DNA of 64,000 bases, taken from the NCBI GenBank assembly GCA_002633005.1, contig NMRA01000054.1, positions 926,084-990,083 of the forward strand, written 5' to 3'. A model generated the notes under the pieces. It was not told the origin of the DNA and made no database searches. It saw nothing but the letters and a program-made list of their open reading frames with translations. Below, in pieces: positions 34,549 through 64,000 of this stretch (position 1 is its first letter; each line of letters opens with the position of its first letter). This DNA is from Phoronis australis. Lineage: Eukaryota; Phoronida; Phoronidae. Position numbers and translations under genes: made by a program.

Positions 34549-36869
34549 GTAAGTATAAGATCGATGATTGCATTTCGCTACTTAATGAGTTAGCAGTGAT
34601 CGGCGATTGGAAACTGCCTGGCAACATGTAAATTGTCGTTCTTGGCTTTGGCTCACAACTCAGTCACACAGTGTCTTGAGTACGAGAGTCTTGAGACAAG
34701 GCCTGCTAAAAACACATCATTAAAGATGTCATAAATGTACAACATCACTTAAGCACTCGATTACCCAGTCAGGGAAACGCTTCTTGTGAAGTGCATGTAA
34801 TGAGGCTAATAATTATTTAACATTAGTAAATAAAAGTTAAAACATTCAAAATAAGAGAGTCAGTTCAAATGAGTCTGTTCTGTATTTAGTTTATCATCCT
34901 GGGTTTGTCCTTGTTATTTCTGTTATGAAGTCATTGATGGATTTTTGTCATTTTTAAGTGGAAGTGGGCTCTGCTAAGAAGTTAGTTGCTCTGCCAACCC
35001 TGTCCTCTGGGCCTCTGGGGCATGGTCCTCATGGGCAATTTGCCAACTGATGGTTAATGCCGGGAGCTGATGACAATTTTTTAGTGAAAATATACATAAA
35101 ACCAGAGAGCCCAGCAATAAATTTTGTCCTTTTCGATGTTCTAATTTATGGTTACATTTAGTTTAAATTTAATCTTGTTATCTATTTACCAGTGCTGTTT
35201 AATTGACAATTACACAGCTCGTATTGTCAGGGCCCTGTGCAAAGCAAGGCATAAAAGTTTAAATAATTCATTTCCATATCACTACAATCAGGATTATTAT
35301 TTCTAGAACAATAAAAAACAGTTTTGAAGTTTTGGTTTAAGTATTAATGTACTCGTAATCGCCCAGGCCGCTTACAATCAGGGGTTGCGAGTTACGTCAA
35401 TCATGGGTGCTAAAAAATTAATTTTTTTAGTAGTTGGGGGTGGGCACTTACTAAATGGTCAATTAGGTTAACACCCATTGGCACTGGACTTCATGTATAA
35501 AGTCAAATGAAACTTTGAAATATTGTAGACAATGTACTAAGGGGCTTACCAATCTAGAATGAAGTAATCACATGCAAAATTAATAGTTCAGCTGTATGAC
35601 CTAGCTTGTAACACTGTATATCTTTTTGATGTTATCAGTGAGCTGGCTACATGCTATGTATGGGTCGAAAGAATCATTTCATTTCTCCTTCAGTGAAAAT
35701 CAAAACTGGGTTGAATATTCTTTCGTAGCGCGCGACATCATGAAAATTGAAAAACTGTCATTTGCGACTTGGCCAAACTCCCAGGTTGCACTCCTAGAAT
35801 TCAGGCTGCACAAACAGATTCTGGCTCTCAAAAGTTTAGGCAGAGTTGTCAGGGGTTTCTTATGTGTTATTGACTTGCTGACTTTAAGTTGACTGATTCT
35901 ATCAATGAATTTTTAAAATAATGGGTTTCACACCAGTTGGCTCTATTTTTACCCATTGGGAGAGAAATGTAAAAATCTTAACTCGCATGAGTTGAAATTC
36001 CCAGGTCGTACACGTGCGACTAATGAACAAAATCTTAGCTATCATTTCCAAAGTTTGTGTCGCAAATGTGATCTGCAGCTTGTAATGTCAAGCTCTGCAT
36101 CAAGACTTATCCACTGCATAAGTTTGATTGTTGCATGACATCAAGTACATTGTCCAACAATATTAATATGTGATTCATGTAAAGTTTTTGCACCCAGACC
36201 CAGGAGATAATGGGTATTCCCACCCAAGTAGGTCTGACTCACTGGCTCATGGACAAGTGAAGTTGGGAGCTAAAATTCAGATGTGACGAGTAGTCACACA
36301 GACACTAAATCGTGGCATATTTAGAGTGCATTTTCGTAAACTTAGAATGGGCATCAAGGCAGATGTGTATGGTAGTGAATTTTGCTGGATGTTGGTAAAG
36401 TTTGCCGTTTTCATGTTGAAAATGAAATATTTATTGAGTTTCAATCGCATATTGGTCTAGTTTATCTCAAGACTCTTAACACCTGACTGAAACCTTTGAG
36501 ACTTCATGCTTATTTTGCCAAGATTGCCAAACACAAGTATAGTTGGTGGTCAGTAATTCGAATCATAGGGGTTTTGATTCAGGTTATTTATTGTAGTGTC
36601 AGTTTGTTGTTTGTAATTTGTAGAAATTCACAGTTGCATGTTGTGAGACTTGAGCAGCATACGCTTTTATTGTGACTTAGCGGATTCTACTAGTGCTAGT
36701 GCTTAGCGAATCCCTTAAAAACCATACTTTGCTGAAGAAGGAATAAAATAAACAAATTTGAGATTGTCAGTTATGAGAAAATTGAATACCATAACATCTC
36801 ACTAATTTGGAATCACAAGATGGCGGACTAGTGATATTTCATTTTTTTGTACCCCCATGAGAGATATGT

Positions 36870-37045
36870 AGCAACAAAGTAACGCTTTTACATACCTTCA
36901 AAGTGTACCATAGCTACCACCAGACAATATTTTGAACTATTGCAGAGATTCACAACAATGATAGAAACCTTTGAAAAATAAAAGATGGCTATTTTGGTAA
37001 TTATTTTTGTCCGAAATTGGTGAGATTTTACCGTAGTTTGGATTA
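36870..37045. repeat. Dispersed repeat, family 2 (reverse orientation)
   Basis: Contains gtaccatagctaccaccaga, caatattttgaactattgca and tttgtccgaaattggtgaga, the complement of the 7120-7290 copy. A fragment of the same family (tttttgtctgaaactggtga) is at 59060. Confidence 0.6.
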
Positions 37046-40000
37046 AAAGTTGTTCTTTAATAAGGCGGTTGTGAGGTGCAGTATTTGGGCGTGGAAATTG
37101 GTGCAGTTTGTTTTGGTAATTTAAAGTACTTGAAACATTAACATGATTTAGTAGTCTCTGTTTGACAACTGTATAAAATATTTCATGTGTTGTTTTGGAC
37201 TCCTACGTCATTCCTGAAGTTTATTACAGTACAAGCTTGTAACATTTGAAACTTAGTTAAGTTAGGAAGAAATGAGACAGATTAAGTTTTGAGTACTTTT
37301 CTTGTGTTACACAATTGTATCAGCTTATGGCCCATTGAATGTCCTAATGCTAGCTTTGTAGTGGGTTAATAAATTATCCCTTTGAAATACAGGGAAATTC
37401 TTTAGTTGAATGACTGCTCCAGTTCAAAATTCATTAGGCTAGGCTTGAATGGTTCTGTTTGGAACCTATTATGTCAGAATGTGTGTTCAAACAATGGAGA
37501 AAACCTTTTCTATTTAATTCTACTATATACTTGTGTGTGACTCTGAGTTCACCCATTACAAATTGTGAATGGTTCAAGAAGTATTTTTCACATATGCTTA
37601 GATTGCTATCACTGAATTAGTTGGTGAAGTGATATTTTTAGGTTGGCCAGAGATATTCCTGGACTGCGCCTTTGCTTCTTTAATGCGTAGAGAATAAAAT
37701 GACGCAAGTACAGTGCAGCAGTGTGTCCCCAAGGCCACATCTTTTAAATGCAACACTCTTCCAAAAATTCAACTAAGATTCTAGTCAAGTAACAGCTAGC
37801 CGGGTAATACATGACTCTGTTCTTCCATTGGGATTTCTGTTTCACATGTTACCATTTTAATTACAAAAGTCTGCTGGGCACAACTTTTTGAAAAAGGGCA
37901 CACTTTTTATCATCACGTGCGCCCAAAGAGCACAGGCTCAAACCTGATCAGGAATATCCCTGAATGGCAATTAGCTTGTACATGTATACATGTATGCACA
38001 CGCACATACATACATGGCCCCTGATGTCTCGATTTTTAAGCTGAATATTGGCTCTATTCCCCTCAGAGTAATCTTTTAAAGTGAGGTAAAATTACCCTCC
38101 TCATGCCAAAAAATCCCTTTGAAGTTTGAATCATTCATAACTCACATAGTCAAGGACTTGAAACAGCTCTTGAAAACATTTGTTTTGGATATTTGAGTGA
38201 ATGCGGAGTGGCAGCAGGGGGGGGTAAGGGGGGTGATTTTGGTGGTGACCCTCACCCAAAAATTATGATCTTAGAAGGCGGCACAAGCACCTTTCCTCTC
38301 AGTGAATGAGGTCCTTGCCTTGTGTATTTTTTAAGACTTAAACAGCTACCCGTCAAAAATGCCAAGCTCAGACATCAGACTGACCTCTCTGTGAGCCTGG
38401 TGTTACCTGCTTGACTGTTTTCAATTTATTTTTCTGGATCTCCATAGCTTTAATCTCAACTGGAAAGCCTCTACTGAATTCTTCCCGTCGTCTATACACA
38501 AAGGTTAGTTGATAGTTGCTACGAAAATCTGGCACTGTAGTGTGGTGTTTGTTCAGGTATATATTGCCCTGATAACTTCTGCATTAGGGAATTAATTAAA
38601 AGGAATAATCCTCAGGATCCTGATGACAAGCTGTTAATTGTTTATGAGCTCAATAAATTATTTTAAATGTTGTTCATGACCTGCCATTATGAAGCACTTG
38701 TCTACTGGAAATTGGATATCTTTGTGTTTTTACCGCCTCTGAGCTTGGAAAGAGTTTGCGTTTTACCTTTTGTTTATTTCTTTATTTTTTTTCTGTTGCC
38801 CATCTAACATAAAAGGATTTGGGTGTATTCTTGTGCTGCATCATAAAGAAGACTAAACCAGGGAAAATATTGTAGATTTGGTGATATGTGACATCGTCTT
38901 TTAGTCACTAAAGTCGTGTAATTATGAGGTGGTCACTGATACCATAACACTCTCATCACCATGGTTGGAAATTAGTGTGAGATGGAGCTGCTATTTCAAC
39001 ATTCAGCTTGTGAACACTGAATCAATTCTTGAATTTGAATTTTGGGGAGTTATAATGCATTAGGAGAGTTGTATGCTCTTTGAGTTGCCATTTTGTTGTA
39101 CACATGCATATATTTCATTTTGAGCCGCATCTCTGAATGATCATGAACACTAAATGGATAAATAGATTATACATCAGTTACCGGAGATATTCTTCTGCTA
39201 CAAGTTCAATTATAATAATTGATTATCAATTTGATACTCTCAGGGAACGATTTGCCTTGAAATTCTTAATGTGATTGATAAGATTAGATTTTCAATGAAG
39301 GCAAATGGTCACTTGTGAGGCTTTTCACCTTGTGGTTTGGCTCTGTTTGTTTATGCTGACCACACATGATTGGCGGCTATTTTAGACACTGCTACATGGA
39401 GAATTCCCTGAAATGTTTAAAATATCTGACGGGACAGGTTTCTGAATATGCAGTCTCACAGCTGATGCAACACATTTCTCAATATTCATTCTTGCAGCTG
39501 ATGTGATTCGCTTCTGAGTTATGCAACATGTTTCTGAATGTTCAGTTTTACTGCTAATCAGTGTCATCCGATTGAGACGTTTTATGACTTCTGATGAAAA
39601 ACCTGAAAAAGCTAACAGTTTCACTAGTAAAAAAATGGTTACGGTTTAGCCAGACCGCTTTTAAATAAAATTTGATGTTAAAACAGCTCACTCTCAGCAA
39701 GAAAATGATTAATGGGACAATAAACATAACAGGCCTTTTACCCCTGCTTGAATGCCAACAGTTTTGGGATAACTCAAACTGCTTGCAATGCACCAGCAAA
39801 ATGCCACTTGTAACCGTTCACGTAACTTATTTGTGAATGGGATTTAAGACCCTCAGGTCTTCAATTGCTTCTTCTGTGCGATGTGTCGATTAGCTTTATT
39901 AATAGTTGTTCTGCCTTTGACAGACTTAATGAGCTAGTTTTGAATTGTTCAAGTTCATTTGCTTTTTCATGGCCATTGCTTTCCACATGTCCGTTTTAGG

Positions 40001-41109
40001 GCTGTAGCATCGTTTTTTGTCTAGCGACTCAACACTCAAGCCAAATTAGAACATGAGCTAAACAGTGCTTTTGTACTCGCTCCATGTATGCAAGTCAAAA
40101 TTACATTGCCAACCTTTGAATGTTCTGGTAATGCTGCCCTGTGTTTGTCCTTAATTGTGTCCCGTGTGGAGTTCTATTCACATCTTAAGAAAGAGTAGGT
40201 AATGGTGTGTTGAAAATAAAAACACGAACTGTTTACAAAGGCTTGGTAGACCAGTTTCTATTATGGAGATCACTTGTTTTCACCTGGTATTCAAAGTTCG
40301 TTCACTAACATTTGGTAACCCAATTACCATGGGGAAATCTTTGTTCCCTGTTCACTGGAACAAAGCTGGTAACATTTGCTAAAACTCAATGCGTACAACC
40401 GGTGTCACAGGTTTCACATGCACCGGTTGGTGTTAAATTTCTTATTGCCCTACAGATTTTAAGTGTCAGGATATTTTTCAAATAATCTCAAGTCAAAAGC
40501 AGCAACTCATAGTGCAAGAGGTTGACGTTCAGTATCATGCATGTGCAGGTTGCGCAGCCGGGCCCATGGCACTAAACACCTGAACAATATACACATGTAA
40601 CACTGATAGGGCCCTTTCATACTAACTTGACTCAGGTATGACCAGAGCCTCGACGTAAACTGCGAAGTTAATTGATAGAATCGTTCATACCAGCTTTTGA
40701 AGTTAATGGAATCGAAGTAAATGGTAGGTGGCGCTGTCACCATCTAAGTAATCGCAAGGTAGTACTGGTGCATCCCTTGCATGCTAAGATTTTTTTAATG
40801 TGACAGTTTGAGAACAATTACGTGACTGCTAATTGACATAACACTTATTTCTAATTAGATTGATGATTATTCGAGCAAAATATAAACAACTGTTAGCGAC
40901 AACACTGCCCTTAAATTGTTGACAGTAACAGTGGCTCCTGGTGATAACTTCGATGAGACCGAAGCACCGCAGCATTGATGCTGCACTGTTGAATCCACCT
41001 GTTTACTGTGAAGTTAACTGGCGCTGTTAATTTTGATTCAGAACCGAAGTTAACCGTTCTTACTGACCGCAACTCCCCAAAACGTCATCGCGTCGACGTT
41101 ATTATGCCA

Positions 41110-41263
41110 GCACACACACGCACACACACACACAAACATTAAGAATAAGCTGATGAGCTAAAGACCTGACTCAAGGGTCTAGCAATGAGTGGGATCCAGT
41201 GGGATTTGAACCAAATGTTTTGGGAACAGTAGGTGGACACTCAACCCACCAGGCCACGCTGCC
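41110..41263 (-). mobile_element. tRNA-derived SINE, copy 2
   Basis: On the minus strand it has TGGCCTGGTGG (box A, 41257-41247) and GGTTCAAATCC (box B), then CCCTTGAGTCAGGTCTTTAG, as in copy 1, and a (GT)n-type tail at 41111-41140. Both internal Pol III promoter boxes are close to consensus. Confidence 0.75.
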
Positions 41264-44146
41264 TTCTTCCAAACTTAATTCAGTCAGACATGGAATGAAA
41301 TTCAATCAATAAACAATTTAGTTGAACTGCCTCACATGCATGATGCATTCGACAACATATTCTCACTGCTATTGGCAGTTGAGGAATTATTTTTATTTCA
41401 TTTCATTGGTAGCTTTAGTGGGAATTTATTTCCTTATTATTTTGTGTAAAAGTCCGCGATCATGTCTCCTTTTGTTGAGAATATTTCGATATTTCAAAAT
41501 GCTAACTAAGGCGTCATGCCTTCTTTAAAAGCCATCTTTTCATTTATATCTCTTGCTGTTATGAAATTCATCTCATTTTAATCCTTATTCAGATTACAAA
41601 AATTCTCCAATTTGGAACAGTCTCTTGAATTTGGGTGACGGAAACTCTCACAAGAATCAAACTCTCTTGATTCTAGAATTTGGACAGGCACGATTTTGGC
41701 ATTCAGTATTTCTCAATTTTCAGGCAATGTCTTTCCTTTTGCTGTGATTCTTGAATTTAAAACGACTAATATTACCTATTTCTGGAATTTGCGACACGCT
41801 TCAACCTTGGTCAAAATAATTAACTTTTCGCTGTCCCAACCTGGAGAATTTTTACAGTAAATGCGATTTCTATCCTTGAGAAGATCCGAAAAGCTGTTGT
41901 TGCATCAGATCAAATCATTAGTTGCTTGTCATGGTTTCCTTTGCCAAGGCAGTACCCTCGGTCGTTGGGTGGTTTCCAGCCTATTTATTTCAACCAATTT
42001 CAAAAAAAGGATAAGAAAGTGATGACAGTGCTTTGGAAGAGCAGATAGGCCCGACATTTTAAGACCAGAACATGATTTATAAGGGCTTTAATGGATCTCT
42101 GTCGAGGTCATGAAGTAAAAAAACAAACATTTTATCAGTCCGAATATATCCAACCTTGGTAACGGCAAAATTAAATAGAACAGCTGCCGTAAACATTCAG
42201 GTTAACGCCCATACTCACCTGAGCAAACAACCCCTAGTTTTGAAAATTGTCATAGAGATCCCACTGCTTGGCTTATTTACCGTAAGTGCCTGGGGCAGTA
42301 ACTATAATTTCTAACTCACTGCTAACTTCACTCACTACGAGATTACTTACGTGAGATGTGCGTGCAGGTCTGATGAGTCATTAGCGTGTGGATTCTGATG
42401 CTGTTTTGATGTGTTTTTCTTACCTCTTCATTTTTGGATTTATTGCCTTCTTTTGCTTTGTCTCTGCTAGTCAGAGTTAACTATAAAGCAATCGTTGCCT
42501 TGCTGCTTTGTAATACAGAAATATGGAGTGTTGACAGACTGTTTGCTGTGTTTTTGTTCCTTTTTGTTAGTGTTGCCCACTAGTTGGGATGCTAATAGTT
42601 TTTGGGCACTTTGTCGGAGTTCACTATACACACGTGTTCTTTGTCGGCCCTGCCGATATCCATTGTCGTGGAGACTTATTTTGCAACATGGCTGGGTGTT
42701 TAACAAACTTTTTTGGCCACCCTCCCTGGCATGGCTAGCTATGGGGTGCGACGTTTTGCTGCAAAAGCATGCTTTTCATGTTAAAACTGACAATATTTTA
42801 CCAAAAAAAATAAAGAGTGCGCTAGTTGGAATTCAAATAGCAAACTGAAAAAATGGTCTTTTCTTGGCATAATGTGTCCAGAACTTAATGTGCACTCTTC
42901 ACAAGATTCTGCTTTGGTGCTGTACCTGCCACTGTTTTAGGTACAATCTTAAATGCTTGTGTAAAATTTATTTAGTTCAGCTGATCATTACCTGTTTTGA
43001 CTGAATGGTTACTTGGAAGTTCTACCTGCCTGTGTGTTTTACAATAGCCATTAAACATTTGCTATTAATGACAAACATTTATTTAATCTGCATGCTATTA
43101 AGCAATTTTCACAGTTGATCGCTTGATAAAATTCACTTATCTGTGGTTTTTCAGTAATAGGTCAACTGCAAAATACAACTATTATTCTGCTTGCTTTGAC
43201 TAATCTTTCATTCAGCCGCATTTCTTCACAGCGTTACTTGATCAAAGGCATACAGTTTTTAAAAGCACCTCTCATTTACTACACAACTAAAACTTTTCAA
43301 AAAATAGTCATGGCGTAGTACGCTTCAACCAGTTTAAAATTTCAGCTTCTTGCCAGATAGTCATGAAGTGATAGAAATTGCCAGCACACGATACCATGCA
43401 TTTTTTGTGCATGATGTTGTATACAGTGTGCGCAATTGATTACGTTGCCAGGAGTTCACATATAGAAGGGTGGTAGAGCCTTCATATGTTCTGCGTGCAC
43501 ATTAATGGCAAATAAACAACTCACTGTGGAAGTAAAATTATCAGAGACTGCTACTAGGAACTCAAAAATGTCAAGGAAGTGCAGTGACAATCTTTTTCTC
43601 AAGTAAATAAACAATGCATTTATTTTTGGTTTAAAGACATAACTTCTTTTTGATCACCTCTTCATGAATTTAAACTAGTGATCTTGTACCTAAGTCAATA
43701 ATTTCATTTGAAGTGTGAGTATATTTTTAGGGATTACCTACCTCTTGATCCCTAAGACATTTTAATGAATCTTAATGAAGTTTTACAGAAATGCTTCTGT
43801 CAAGAAGGGATGACACGTGTTAAATTTAGAAGGATGCAAGAAACCATGGGGGGAGCGTGGCTGACATTGACTTTCGAAATGTGTAACGAGCGTTGCCCTA
43901 GTGGCATGTTCAGTTTTCTGTGCATCTGTGTCACCATCAAGTTCCTCGACAGATCTTCAGGGAATTTGGAAGACACGTTCCTATCAAGGAGTAGATGTTA
44001 CCTGGTTATTTTCAAACGTTTCTGACTTGTGCATTCCCCCTAGTGGTAGTTTTAGGTGGTTAGTATCCACTATGATGTTAATATTAAGTGCAGTATTGAT
44101 ATTTGGAATATCGTACTAATGGCATGTGTCTTTGTTGTAGGTGTGA

Positions 44147-63482
<19,336 letters not shown>

Positions 63483-64000
63483 GTTAGTAGACTTGTCAGT
63501 GATGATAGTTTCTGTTGCAATTTTTTTAAAATCTTAATGCATTAGCATATCTATGGAGGATTGAGGGTTCAAAGCCCATCATCAGTGACTTTTTTTACTG
63601 CCGTTACACTGTGCAAACCTCCCAAAGAAGAGGCCCTTCTCCTATGCTCAAATCATAGGTCTGCCAGCGCTTAACACAAGGATCGCTCTTGATTCATTGC
63701 ATAGTGAGACTGGCAATGGATCGTCAGTGGAAATTCTCGTTTCAAAATAATATTAAGATTAGTTTGTCTGATCACTGTGTGTAAGCGGTGAAGATTTTCT
63801 GTACCCTGTATGTTAGTTAAAATGCGTAGTGTCTGAATGACTTGGCAGGTGTACCCACTGTTACATAGTGGATGTAGGGAGTATGTGCAGAGATAGTTGC
63901 GTTTGTTTGTAGAAGTTGAACCTGAATTTTAGCTTTAACAGGTGGAAATCGTATTTACCACACACCACACAACTCTAATTAAGCACAAAGAAACCTCAAC
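63483..64000 (+). other. STK33 intron or 3' UTR
   Basis: No further exon recognised before the window ends. Confidence 0.5.

Larger units (their letters stand above)
34549..44140. other. Upstream region or first intron of STK33, no coding sequence
   Basis: About 9.6 kb, AT-rich, with a family 2 repeat (36870-37045), a gtatacatgta/acatac microsatellite near 37975-38015, a G-run at 38216-38232 and a SINE (41110-41263). A 54-nt stretch (38448-38501) lies between an acceptor-like ctccatag and a donor-like AAAG|GTTAGT, which could be another leader exon; this is weak. Confidence 0.5.

Noticed and set aside
42495-42848. 117-codon frame rich in Trp, Cys and Leu
   Set aside because: Hydrophobic but without family motifs or splice borders; likely chance or decayed repeat.
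63560-63600. tRNA-like gagggttcaaagccc
   Set aside because: No box A or cloverleaf upstream; a single motif is not enough.

Overview
The window is nuclear DNA from an animal: AT-rich, intron-rich, with GT-AG introns, a spliced tRNA-free Pol III tRNA pair, tRNA-headed SINEs and many small inverted-repeat elements. The two kinase genes read as ordinary metazoan orthologues, and the repeat style is typical of a polymorphic marine invertebrate. The species cannot be named from this sequence alone. It is a draft assembly: one 24-N gap lies at 49319-49342 and single ambiguous bases at 13075, 20828, 33068 and 52193.

Layout. (1) Minus strand, 350-9619 coding plus a noncoding first exon near 13214-13300: the 5' two thirds of CDK11 (PITSLRE cyclin-dependent kinase). 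Eleven coding exons run from the ATG to the HRD catalytic loop; all exon phases join without a gap, and the rest of the kinase lies beyond the left edge. (2) Plus strand, 13.5-15.8 kb: an MPV17-family inner-membrane protein whose whole coding sequence is one exon (15270-15842). Its apparent noncoding first exon lies head-to-head with CDK11 exon 1, about 200 bp away, so the two probably share a bidirectional promoter. (3) 16-25.5 kb: no gene, rich in small transposon remnants and minisatellites. (4) Plus strand, 25587-26891: an intronless 434-residue open frame of unknown function with a coiled-coil-like N-terminus. (5) 27-44 kb: no confident coding sequence; a possible STK33 noncoding first exon ends at 34548. 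(6) Plus strand, 44159-63482: STK33, a Ser/Thr kinase, from its start codon through the complete kinase domain into an acidic/Ser-Gly tail; the 3' end may lie beyond the window.

The most unusual structure is inside STK33. A block of about 4 kb (48352-52192 and 53101-57354) occurs twice in tandem, separated by a 0.9-kb mobile-element-like segment. Each copy carries the same 105-nt, phase 0-0 exon, which encodes the kinase alpha-C helix, and an antisense tRNA-Leu(CAG). The two exons encode identical peptides but differ at silent sites. Either this is a real exon duplication that must be spliced mutually exclusively to keep a working kinase, or it is two alleles of a heterozygous genome laid end to end by the assembler. 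Both readings are set out in the findings.

A second pattern is a 48-bp hairpin element with 13-bp perfect arms, present four times in the STK33 duplication and, in a tandemly amplified 44-bp form, in a CDK11 intron. Other small elements with clear target-site duplications are a 95-bp near-perfect foldback (8-bp duplication, hAT-like) and a 147-149-bp family (5-bp duplications).
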